NCBI GenBank assembly: GCA_947453625.1
Contig: CANGHK010000047.1
Location: 1 to 39,720, forward strand
Origin: Burkholderiales bacterium
GTDB taxonomy: Bacteria; Pseudomonadota; Gammaproteobacteria; Burkholderiales; Burkholderiaceae_C
Direction: 5' to 3'
Length of the DNA stretch: 39,720 nucleotides
In this document: piece by piece, positions 31,256 to 39,351 of the stretch
Layout of the letters: every line of letters starts with the position of its first letter
How positions within the stretch are numbered: position 1 is the first letter of the stretch
Made by a program: the position numbers and the translations under genes
Notes under the pieces: model-generated
What the model was told of the DNA's origin: nothing
Seen by the model: only the letters and a program-made list of their open reading frames with translations
Database searches by the model: none

Positions 31256-32263
31256 CTAGACGAACTCGCTGGTGTAGGACTTCAGCGCTTTCATGTAGTT
31301 GGCGCGCTCGAAGGCCGCCGGGTCGGGGCAGGATTGCTGCGACAGCGAACCCTTCATCTGCGCCACCGACCGGTAGTCATGCGCGGCCATCCAGGCCAGC
31401 ACGCCGCGCACCAGGGTGCCGACATGGTCAGCGCCCTGGGTCAGCAGGCTGCTGGCCAACATCACGCAGTCGGCACCCGCCAGCAGCAACTTGAGCACGT
31501 CTTCCGGGGTGTGCGCACCGCCGGTGGCCGCCAGGCTGGCGTCGACACGGCCGCGCAGGATCGCGATCCAGCGCAGCGCCAGGCGCAACTCATCAGAAGT
31601 CGACAGCACCAGGTGCGGCGAGACCTCGAGTTCCTCGAGCACGATGTCGGGTTGCAGGAAGCGGTTGAACAGCACCAGCCCCGAGGCGCCGGACTTCGTC
31701 AGCCGCTGGGCCATATTGGCCATCGCGCTGAAAAATGGCGCGACCTTGACCGCCACCGGGATGCTGACATGGCGCGTGACCGACTCGACCAGATCGACAT
31801 AGCGCTGTTCGACCGCGGCGCTGCTGTCGTCCACGCTGGCGGCGAGGAAGTAGACGTTCAGCTCGATCGCGTCGGCGCCGGCGTCCTGGATCTGGCGCGC
31901 GATGCTGGTCCAGCCGCCCGGGGTGTAACCGTTCAGGCTGGCGATCACCGGCACCGACAGCGCCTGCTTGGCATCGCCTATCAGCTTCAGGTAGCGATCC
32001 GGCCCGGTGACGTGGTTTTGCATCTCGGGGAAGAAGCCGGCGGCTTCAGGCGACAACTCGGTGCCCGACAGCATCAGGTTGTGCGCGGCCATCTCCTCAT
32101 GCTCGATCTGCTCCTCGAACAGCGAGGGCAGCACGACGGCCGCGACGCCGGCGGCCTGCAAACGCTTCAGGCTGTCGACCGAACCCGTCAGCGGCGAGGC
32201 CGAGGCCACGATCGGGTGCTTCAGCGCGAGGCCGAGGTAGGCGGTGCTCAGGTCGACGCTCAT
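31256..32263 (-). CDS. PyrD-like (dihydroorotate dehydrogenase-like) flavoprotein
   Basis: A 335-residue TIM-barrel protein of the dihydroorotate dehydrogenase family. FMN-site features include ASASPLTGS near the N-terminus, AVKVAPF in the middle and ATGGAHTPEDV plus ADCVMLASSLL at the C-terminal end. Where true dihydroorotate dehydrogenases have N-x-S-C-P-N for binding orotate, this protein reads ELNVYFLAAS, so orotate is unlikely to be its substrate. The ATG at 32263 overlaps the nifJ stop by four bases, suggesting a functional link with pyruvate:ferredoxin oxidoreductase. The reaction is unknown. Pyrimidine synthesis is unlikely given motif loss and context. Confidence 0.88.
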   Translation of the reverse strand: MSVDLSTAYLGLALKHPIVASASPLTGSVDSLKRLQAAGVAAVVLPSLFEEQIEHEEMAAHNLMLSGTELSPEAAGFFPEMQNHVTGPDRYLKLIGDAKQALSVPVIASLNGYTPGGWTSIARQIQDAGADAIELNVYFLAASVDDSSAAVEQRYVDLVESVTRHVSIPVAVKVAPFFSAMANMAQRLTKSGASGLVLFNRFLQPDIVLEELEVSPHLVLSTSDELRLALRWIAILRGRVDASLAATGGAHTPEDVLKLLLAGADCVMLASSLLTQGADHVGTLVRGVLAWMAAHDYRSVAQMKGSLSQQSCPDPAAFERANYMKALKSYTSEFV

Positions 32264-35200
32264 GACTTTTCGTCCTGCGTAGTGGTTTCAGCGGGCGGGT
32301 GCTTGCTGTCCGGCGCCGGCTCGGCAGGCGCAGCCGGCGCCGCACCCGGCCCGGCGCCCGGCGCGCCGGCAGGGCCTTCCTCGGTGACCACCCGGTGCAC
32401 GCCGGCCACTTGCTCGTAGAGTTGCCAGCGCGCGTCGGCGTCGCGCTGCGCGGCCTGCATCAACTGCCTGGACTTGACCGGGTCGGACTGGGCCAGCATT
32501 GCATAGCGGCCCTCCATCATCGCCACCGGCTCCAACTTCAAGGTGGGCTTGCGTGAGTCGAGCTTGAGCGGCTGGTCGCCCCCGCCCATGCCCAGCCGCG
32601 GGTCGTAGTGGTAGAGCGTCAGGTAGCCGCTCTTGACCAGGTCGCGCTGGTGGCTCATGCCGGTGGTCATGTCGATGCCATGCGCGATGCAGTGGCTGTA
32701 GGCGATGATCAGCGAGGGGCCGTTCCAGGCCGCCGCCTCCTGGAAGGTGCGCACCGTCTGGACGGGGTTGGCGCCCATCGCCACCTGCGCCACATAGACG
32801 TTGCCATAGGCCATCGCGATCATGCCCAGGTCCTTCTTGCCGGAGGCCTTGCCACCGGCAGCGAACTTGGCCACTGCGCCGCGCTGCGTGGACTTGGACG
32901 CCTGGCCGCCGGTGTTGCTGTAGACCTCGGTGTCGAGCACCAGGATGTTGACGTTGCGCCCTGACGCCAGCACATGGTCCAGGCCGCCGTAGCCGATGTC
33001 GTAGGCCCAGCCGTCGCCGCCGACGATCCACACGCTGCGCACCACCAGGCTGTCGGCCACCGCCAGCAGCCGCGCGGCCTCGACCGAGTGCGGGGCCGGC
33101 AAGGTCGGCAGAACCTGCTTCAGGCGCTTGACGCGCTCGCGTTGCAGCCGGATCTGCTCATCGTTGTCCTGGGCGGACTCGAGCAGTTCGGTCGCCAGCG
33201 CGTCGCCGATCACTGCGCGCAGCTCGCGCACCAGCATCTGCGCCAGGTCACGCTGCGCATCGAGCGCCAGCCGCATGCCGAGGCCGAATTCGGCGTTGTC
33301 CTCGAACAGGCTGTTGGCCCAGGCCGGGCCCTGACCGGCGGCATTCTGCGACCAGGGCGTGGACGGCAGGTTGCCACCGTAGATCGACGAGCAGCCGGTG
33401 GCATTGGCGACCACCAGGTGGTCGCCGTAGAGCTGCGACAGCAGCTTCAGGTAAGGCGTCTCGCCGCAGCCCGAGCAGGCGCCGGAGTATTCGAACAGCG
33501 GCTGGCGCAGTTGCGAGCCGCGCAGCCCGTCTATGCTGTCCATCGCCGGGCGCACCTCGGGCAGGCTGAGGTAGAACTCGTAGTTGGCGCGCTCGGCCGC
33601 CAGGTGGTCTTGCTTGGGCGCCATGTTGATGGCCTTGTGCTTGACCTCGGTCTTGCTGCGCGTCGGGCAGACATCGACGCAGATGCCGCAGCCGGTGCAG
33701 TCGTCGGGCGCGACCTGCAGGCTGTACATCATGCCGTCGAGCGGGCCACCGTCCTTGCGCGACCACGGCACGGCCTTGAAGCCGGGCGGCGCGCGCTTCA
33801 TGTCCTCCACCGGGAAGACATTCATGCGGATCGCCGCATGTGGACAGACCAGCGGGCAGATCGCGCATTGGGTGCAGATCGTCTCGTCCCAGATCGGGAT
33901 CTCCTGGGCGATGCTGCGCTTTTCCCACTGGGTGGTGCCGGTCGGGAAGGTGCCGTCGACCGGCAGCGCCGACACCGGCAGCAGGTCGCCGCGTCCGTCG
34001 AGCATCATCGCCGTCACGCGCTGCACGAAATCAGGCGCCGCGCGCGACACGGCGGGCAGGCGCGTCAGGGTTGAGTCGGCCCTGTCGGGCAGCGGCACCT
34101 CGCACAGCGCGGCCAGCGACGCATCGACCGCGGCGAAGTTGCGTGTCAGCACGGACTCGCCGCGCTTGCCATAGGTCTTGCGTATCGATGCCTTGATCTG
34201 GTGAATGGCCTCGTCGCGCGGCAGCACGCCCGAGATCGCGAAGAAGCAGGCCTGCGTCACGGTGTTGATGCGCCCGGCCAGCCCGGCCTGCTTGGCCACC
34301 GCGAGCGCGTCGACGACATAGAACCTGAGCTTCTTGGCCAGGATCGTCGCCTGGGCCTCGCGCGGCAGCCTGGCCCAGACCTCACCGGGCCCGTAGGGGC
34401 TGTTGAGCAGGAAGGTGGCACCAGGCCGCGCCAACGCCAGCACGTCGAGCTTTTCCATGAACTCGAACTGGTGGCAGGCGATGAAATCGGCGCGGTCTAT
34501 CAAATAAGTAGATTCGATAGGTTTCGGGCCGAAGCGCAGGTGCGACACGGTGATGGCGCCGGACTTCTTGCTGTCGTAGACGAAGTAGCCCTGGGCATGC
34601 AGCGGCGTGTTTTCGCCGATGATCTTGACGGTGTTCTTGGTCGCGCCCACCGTGCCGTCGGCGCCCAGGCCATAGAAAACCGCCCGCGTCACACCGGCAG
34701 CCTCGGTGTCGAAGGCCGGGTCCCACTTCAGCGACAGGTGCGTGATGTCGTCATGGATCCCGACCGTGAAATGGCGCTTCGGGCTGGCCTCGCGCAATTC
34801 GTCGAGCACGGACTTGGCCATCGCCGGGGTGTACTCCTTGGACGACAGGCCGTAGCGGCCGCCGCTGACGCGCGGCATCGGCATGTCCTCGGGCCAGGCC
34901 TCGACCAGCGCGGTGACCACATCCTGGTACATCGGCTCGCCGATCGCGCCGGGCTCCTTGGTGCGGTCTAGCACGGCGATCCGGCGCACGGTCTTGGGCA
35001 GCGCCGCGACGAAAGCCTGGGTGTCGAACGGCCGGTACAGCCGAACCGTGAGCAAGCCGACTTTCTCGCCGGCGGCCACCAACTTGTCCACCGCCTCGCG
35101 TGACGCGCCGACCCCCGAGCCCATCTGCACCAGCACCCGCTCGGCGTCGGGTGCGCCGGTGTACCAGAACAGGCTGTAGCGGCGGCCGGTCAGCTTGGCA

Positions 35201-35949
35201 AAACGGTCCATAGCGGCCTGAACCACCCCCGGCACCGCACTGTAGAACAGGTTGCAGGCCTCGCGCGCCTGGAAGAAGACGTCGGGGTTCTGCGCCGTGC
35301 CGCGGATCACCGGCCGGTCGGGGTTGAGCGCGCGGCTGCGGTGCGCCACCACCAGGTCGTCGTCGATCAGCGAGCGCACCTCGTCCTCGAACAGCAGGGC
35401 TATCTTGTTGACCTCGTGGCTGGTGCGGAAACCGTCGAAAAAATGCAGGAACGGCACCCGCGCCTTCAGCGTGGCCATGTGGGCGATCATCGCCATGTCC
35501 TGCGCTTCCTGCACGCTGCTCGAGGCCAGCAGCGCGAAGCCGGTGGTGCGCGCGGCCATCACGTCGCTGTGATCGCCGAAGATCGACAGCGCATGGGTGG
35601 CGAGCGTGCGCGCGGCGATATGGAATACCGCCGGCGTCAGTTCACCAGCGATCTTGAACATGTTGGGCAATTTCAGCAGCAGGCCCTGCGACGCGGTGAA
35701 GGTCGTCGTCATCGCGCCAGCCTGCAGCGCGCCGTGCACCGCGCCCGCCGCCCCGGCCTCGCTCTGCATCTCGATGACCTGCGGCACCATGCCCCAGATG
35801 TTCTTGCGGCCCTTGGCCGACCATTCGTCGGCCAGCTCGCCCATCGTCGACGACGGCGTGATCGGATAGATCGCGATCACCTCGCTGGTCAGGTGGGCGA
35901 TCCGCGCGGCGGCTTCGTTGCCGTCCAGCACATGCGAGCGTTCGGTCAT
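32260..35949 (-). CDS. nifJ: Pyruvate:ferredoxin (flavodoxin) oxidoreductase
   Basis: A single-chain pyruvate:ferredoxin oxidoreductase of 1229 residues that converts pyruvate and CoA to acetyl-CoA, CO2 and reduced ferredoxin or flavodoxin. Domain order: pyruvate/TPP domain I with YPITPSSTMGE (28-38), the CoA-binding and gamma domains, a two-cluster ferredoxin domain (cysteine motifs near residues 690 and 750), the third cluster ligands in CSGCGETPY (about 825), and the TPP-pyrophosphate motif GDGWAYDIGYGG (about 976). It ends in a roughly 40-residue Ala/Pro/Gly-rich tail. The ATG at 35949 has a weak GAGA site. It is the third gene after the Nfn fusion and the rubrerythrin-like gene. Despite the name, no nitrogenase genes are near. 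Confidence 0.95.
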   Translation of the reverse strand: MTERSHVLDGNEAAARIAHLTSEVIAIYPITPSSTMGELADEWSAKGRKNIWGMVPQVIEMQSEAGAAGAVHGALQAGAMTTTFTASQGLLLKLPNMFKIAGELTPAVFHIAARTLATHALSIFGDHSDVMAARTTGFALLASSSVQEAQDMAMIAHMATLKARVPFLHFFDGFRTSHEVNKIALLFEDEVRSLIDDDLVVAHRSRALNPDRPVIRGTAQNPDVFFQAREACNLFYSAVPGVVQAAMDRFAKLTGRRYSLFWYTGAPDAERVLVQMGSGVGASREAVDKLVAAGEKVGLLTVRLYRPFDTQAFVAALPKTVRRIAVLDRTKEPGAIGEPMYQDVVTALVEAWPEDMPMPRVSGGRYGLSSKEYTPAMAKSVLDELREASPKRHFTVGIHDDITHLSLKWDPAFDTEAAGVTRAVFYGLGADGTVGATKNTVKIIGENTPLHAQGYFVYDSKKSGAITVSHLRFGPKPIESTYLIDRADFIACHQFEFMEKLDVLALARPGATFLLNSPYGPGEVWARLPREAQATILAKKLRFYVVDALAVAKQAGLAGRINTVTQACFFAISGVLPRDEAIHQIKASIRKTYGKRGESVLTRNFAAVDASLAALCEVPLPDRADSTLTRLPAVSRAAPDFVQRVTAMMLDGRGDLLPVSALPVDGTFPTGTTQWEKRSIAQEIPIWDETICTQCAICPLVCPHAAIRMNVFPVEDMKRAPPGFKAVPWSRKDGGPLDGMMYSLQVAPDDCTGCGICVDVCPTRSKTEVKHKAINMAPKQDHLAAERANYEFYLSLPEVRPAMDSIDGLRGSQLRQPLFEYSGACSGCGETPYLKLLSQLYGDHLVVANATGCSSIYGGNLPSTPWSQNAAGQGPAWANSLFEDNAEFGLGMRLALDAQRDLAQMLVRELRAVIGDALATELLESAQDNDEQIRLQRERVKRLKQVLPTLPAPHSVEAARLLAVADSLVVRSVWIVGGDGWAYDIGYGGLDHVLASGRNVNILVLDTEVYSNTGGQASKSTQRGAVAKFAAGGKASGKKDLGMIAMAYGNVYVAQVAMGANPVQTVRTFQEAAAWNGPSLIIAYSHCIAHGIDMTTGMSHQRDLVKSGYLTLYHYDPRLGMGGGDQPLKLDSRKPTLKLEPVAMMEGRYAMLAQSDPVKSRQLMQAAQRDADARWQLYEQVAGVHRVVTEEGPAGAPGAGPGAAPAAPAEPAPDSKHPPAETTTQDEKS

Positions 35950-36020
35950 GGGGGTCTCTTGGCGGTGAGGGGCGAAGGGCAGGCGGGGCTGGAATGCGGT
36001 CTACGCGCAGGGCTGATGGG

Positions 36021-36040
36021 GGCCAGCCAGCAGGCTGGCC
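36021..36040. other. Perfect hairpin between rubrerythrin-like gene and nifJ
   Basis: An eight-base-pair stem (GGCCAGCC with GGCTGGCC) closing a four-base loop lies in the 97-bp spacer after the rubrerythrin-like stop. There is no T-run in the direction of transcription, so full termination is not expected. It may set a processing point or modest attenuation between the two parts of the operon. Confidence 0.4.
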
Positions 36041-36046
36041 ATTCGG

Positions 36047-36694
36047 CTACAAAATGCCGGCCCGACCGGACTCCCAGCGACGGAACTCGGTGCTCAGCAG
36101 CGCGACATGCTCGCGCTCCTCGGCGGCCAGTTCCTGGTAGAGCCCGCGCTCGACCGAACCCGCGGGTGCCTGGTCGCCCTCGCGGCTGAAGAAGTCCACC
36201 GCCCGCTGCTCGAAGGCGATGGCGATCCGGAACAGGTTGGCCGGGTCCTCGGGATGGCGGTCGACGCCGGCAAAGATGGCCGCATGGTCGAGCTGGAATT
36301 CCGTACCCGAGACCGGCAGATCGGCGTGGTAGCGCCTGGACAGCGTGTCCATGTGCTCTTTTTCCATGCCGGCAAAGCGCCCGAACAACTCGCTCAGCAC
36401 CGGGTCCTTGGCGTCGCGCGCGGCGCGCTCGTAGAACGCATGGCCGCCGAGCTCGATCTCGAAGGCCTTGCGCACGGCCGCCATCGCCGGGTCGCCAGCC
36501 ATCGCTCCGTCCACCGCGCCGCGGTCCAGCAACTCGAGCTTGCCCCGGCAATACGGGCACATGCCGTAGGGAAAGGCGAAGCCCTCGCTGACCTTGTGGC
36601 AGTCGGCGCAACGCCAGCTCAGCTCGACGCCGGCGCAGCAGATGAAGGCCTCTTCGTCCTCGAGCGGGCGTTGGCAGCGTGGACAGACACTCAT
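36047..36694 (-). CDS. Rubrerythrin-like protein with N-terminal zinc-ribbon pairs
   Basis: A 215-residue protein combining an N-terminal cysteine-rich region with a ferritin-like diiron domain, probably acting in peroxide or oxygen protection of the neighbouring iron-sulfur enzymes. Cysteines C4, C7, C19, C20, C29, C32, C46 and C49 form two rubredoxin/zinc-ribbon-like sets. The four-helix part (about 65-210) carries candidate diiron ligands in FEIELGGHAFYE, GMEKEH, IAFEQRAV and AAEEREH. Classical rubrerythrin has its rubredoxin domain at the C-terminus, so this is the reversed layout. The ATG at 36694 overlaps the stop of the Nfn-type fusion by four bases. Confidence 0.85.
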   Translation of the reverse strand: MSVCPRCQRPLEDEEAFICCAGVELSWRCADCHKVSEGFAFPYGMCPYCRGKLELLDRGAVDGAMAGDPAMAAVRKAFEIELGGHAFYERAARDAKDPVLSELFGRFAGMEKEHMDTLSRRYHADLPVSGTEFQLDHAAIFAGVDRHPEDPANLFRIAIAFEQRAVDFFSREGDQAPAGSVERGLYQELAAEEREHVALLSTEFRRWESGRAGIL

Positions 36695-39069
36695 GATGAA
36701 ACCTCGCTGGAGGCTGGGGTGGAGGGGATGGCTGGGTTGGGCGGGGCACCGATCGCCGCCGGGGACACGAAGGCGTCGGCCTCGGCCTGGGTGATCGGCC
36801 AGTGGGATTTGCCGCCGGCCAGCCAGGCGCCGATGGCGCGCGCGGCGCGCCGTCCGGCGCCCATCGCCAGGATCACGGTTGCCGCACCGGTGACGATGTC
36901 GCCGCCGGCAAACACCCCGGGCACGCTGGTGGCCTGGGTGGCGGCATCGGCCACGATGTAACCCCATTTGTTGAGTTCCAGGCCCGGCGTTGACTTGGTG
37001 ACGATAGGGTTGGCCTTGGTGCCCAGCGCGTAGATCACGGTGTCGCAATCGAGATCGACGAACTCGTCCTGCGGCACAGGCTGGCGCCGGCCCTTGGCGT
37101 CAGGCTCGCCGAGCACCATCTTCTGCACCTTGATGCCGCGCACCTTGCCTTCAGCCTCGGTCAGGATCTCCACCGGGCCGTGCAGGAAGAAGAACGCTAT
37201 GCCCTCCTCCTTGGCGTGGCGCAACTCCTCGATGCGCGCCGGCGCTTCTGCCTCCGAGCGACGGTAGACGCAGCGCACGGTCGGGATGCCCAGGCGCTTG
37301 GCCACCCGCAGGCAGTCCATCGCGGTGTTGCCCGCGCCGATCACCACCACGCTCTTGCCCAGCGTGACCGGCGTGTCGAGGTAGGGGAACTTGTCGCCGC
37401 CCATCAGGTTGACGCGGGTCAGGAACTCGTTGGCCGAATAGACCTGGCCGGCGAATTCGCCCGGTATGCCCAGGAAGGCCGGCGCGCCGGCGCCCACACC
37501 GACGAAGACGGCGTCATAAGCCATCGCGCCCATCAACTGCAGCACCGTGAAGGTCTTGCCTATCACCTTGTTGGTCTCGAACTTGACGCCCATGGCCTTG
37601 AGGGTGGCTATCTCGCGGCTGATGATCTCGCGCGGCAGGCGGAAGGCGGGGATGCCGTACTGCAGCACGCCGCCCACCACATGCAGCGCCTCGTAGACCG
37701 TGACGTCGCAGCCAAAGCGCGCCAGATCGGCAGCCACCGCCAAGCCGGACGGGCCCGAGCCGACGATCGCCACCCGGCCCAGCGCGCGCTCGAAGCGCGG
37801 CGGCGCGGCTTTGTTGGGCCGGGCGTTGTCGCCGACGAAGCGCTCCAGGCGCCCGATCGCCACCGACTCGAGCTTGCGGCCGACGACGCACTGCGCCTCG
37901 CACTGCGATTCCTGCGGGCAGACGCGGCCGCAGACCGACGGAAACAGGTTGGACTGGTTGATGACCGCCAGCGCGCCGTCGAGGTCGCGCACCATCAGGT
38001 GGCGGATGAAGCCCGGGATGTCGATAGCCACCGGGCAGCCGTCTATGCAGGCCGGCTTGCTGCACATGATGCAGCGCTCGGCCTCGGCCAGCGCGTCGGC
38101 CATCGAATAGCCGAGGTTGACTTCCTTGAAGTTGCGCGACCGCTCCAGCGCGTCGCGCTCGGGCATCTTGGTGGCCAGCGGCGCCAGGTCCTTGTACTTC
38201 TTGTAGTTGGTCTTGCCTTGCTCGAACAGCAGTTTCTCGACATTGCAGACATGGGCATAGTCGGTGTTGGCCGCGGCCTCCTCGGCCTTGAAGCGCTTCT
38301 GGCGCAGCAGCAACTCCCTGAAATCGACCAAGTGGCCGTCGAAGTCGGGGCCATCGACGCAGGCGAACTTGATCTCATCGCCGACCGTGACGCGGCAGGA
38401 TCCGCACATGCCCGTGCCGTCCACCATGATCGCGTTCAGGGACACCATGGTCTTGACGCCGAAGGGCCGGGTCGTCTCGACGCAGGCGTTCATCATCGGC
38501 AACGGTCCGATCGCGATGACGAGGTCGGGCGGGTCATTTTCCAGCACCGCCTTCAAGGCCGCGGTGACAAAGCCCGGCGTGCCGTAACTTCCATCGTCGG
38601 TGCAGACGATCAGTTTGTCGCAGTGGCGGGCGAAGTCTTCCTCCCAGAACACCAGATCCTTGTTGCGAAACCCGATGATCCCGGTGGTGCGGTTGCCAGC
38701 CTGCCTGAACGCGCGCAACTGCGGGAACACCGGCGCCACGCCCAGCCCCCCGCCGACCATCACCACATGACCGACCTGGCTGACATGCTGCGGCAGGCCG
38801 AGCGGGCCGACGAAGTCGACGATGTTGTCGCCGACCTTGTAGTGGTCGCGCATCTCCAGCGTCGTCTTGCCCAGCGCCTGAATCACCATCGTGATGGTGC
38901 CGCGCTCGCGGTCGTAGTCGGCCACGGTGAGCGGGATGCGCTCACCGGCCTCGTGCAGCCGGATCATCACGAAATGGCCGGGCTCGGCCGAGCGCGCCAC
39001 GTCGGGCGCCAGCACCTCCCAAAGAAAAGTTGTTTCCGAAAAGGCTTCACGGCGGATGATGGGGTACAT
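36691..39069 (-). CDS. Fused NfnAB-type ferredoxin:NADP+ transhydrogenase
   Basis: A 792-residue fusion of two subunits. Residues 1-280 resemble NfnA and the PyrK electron-transfer subunit: an FAD domain, an NAD site GGGLGVAPV (106-114) and [2Fe-2S] cysteines C222, C225 and C237. Residues 300-770 resemble NfnB and the GltD small subunit of glutamate synthase: [4Fe-4S] cysteines C333, C336, C341, C345 and C380, C384, C390, C394, the FAD motif GSGPSG (437-442) and the NADPH motif GAGNTA (578-583). No glutamate synthase large subunit is near, so reversible bifurcation among NADH, NADPH and ferredoxin is more likely. The ATG at 39069 starts the FAD domain; a longer frame upstream lacks homology. 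It leads the redox operon, 282 bp from the FNR gene. Confidence 0.9.
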   Translation of the reverse strand: MYPIIRREAFSETTFLWEVLAPDVARSAEPGHFVMIRLHEAGERIPLTVADYDRERGTITMVIQALGKTTLEMRDHYKVGDNIVDFVGPLGLPQHVSQVGHVVMVGGGLGVAPVFPQLRAFRQAGNRTTGIIGFRNKDLVFWEEDFARHCDKLIVCTDDGSYGTPGFVTAALKAVLENDPPDLVIAIGPLPMMNACVETTRPFGVKTMVSLNAIMVDGTGMCGSCRVTVGDEIKFACVDGPDFDGHLVDFRELLLRQKRFKAEEAAANTDYAHVCNVEKLLFEQGKTNYKKYKDLAPLATKMPERDALERSRNFKEVNLGYSMADALAEAERCIMCSKPACIDGCPVAIDIPGFIRHLMVRDLDGALAVINQSNLFPSVCGRVCPQESQCEAQCVVGRKLESVAIGRLERFVGDNARPNKAAPPRFERALGRVAIVGSGPSGLAVAADLARFGCDVTVYEALHVVGGVLQYGIPAFRLPREIISREIATLKAMGVKFETNKVIGKTFTVLQLMGAMAYDAVFVGVGAGAPAFLGIPGEFAGQVYSANEFLTRVNLMGGDKFPYLDTPVTLGKSVVVIGAGNTAMDCLRVAKRLGIPTVRCVYRRSEAEAPARIEELRHAKEEGIAFFFLHGPVEILTEAEGKVRGIKVQKMVLGEPDAKGRRQPVPQDEFVDLDCDTVIYALGTKANPIVTKSTPGLELNKWGYIVADAATQATSVPGVFAGGDIVTGAATVILAMGAGRRAARAIGAWLAGGKSHWPITQAEADAFVSPAAIGAPPNPAIPSTPASSEVSS

Positions 39070-39284
39070 GTCAGTTCTTCGGTGCGTCGGAACGTCTATG
39101 GGATGCGGCAGACAGCCAATGCGCGACGATGCCGGCACATGGCTCTGCACTGTCGCCCTGCAGGGTATGCCGGCCCAGGTCTGTCGCCTGACCCATGTCG
39201 ATTCACCGACCTGTTGGGCAAACGGCCCCGATCCCGACTCCTTCAATCACGGCGCGATGTTGTTCGCAAACCGCCTGCATGCAC

Positions 39285-39298
39285 TTAACCTGGATCAA
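39285..39298. promoter_or_regulatory. Possible FNR-type site upstream of the Nfn-type gene
   Basis: TTAACCTGGATCAA has one perfect FNR half-site (ATCAA) and a degraded second half (TTAAC for TTGAT) at the right spacing. It is 216 bp upstream of the transhydrogenase start, within the 282-bp spacer after the FNR gene. A class II arrangement would place transcription start near 39250, with CAACAT as a poor minus-ten. Confidence 0.35.
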
Positions 39299-39351
39299 CG
39301 CGTCAACGGGTCGCCACTTTGCGTGTCGGCCAAGCATCAGCCGTTAGTTCA

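Noticed and set aside
31256-32263. Annotation as pyrimidine-biosynthetic dihydroorotate dehydrogenase
   Set aside because: The substrate-binding motif is not conserved and the genetic context is redox metabolism.
32260-35949. nifJ as evidence for nitrogen fixation
   Set aside because: No nitrogenase or nif regulatory genes are nearby; the context is general anaerobic pyruvate metabolism.
36691-39069. Annotation as glutamate synthase small subunit
   Set aside because: Only the second half is GltD-like; the NfnA/PyrK-like first half and lack of a large subunit gene argue against glutamate synthesis.
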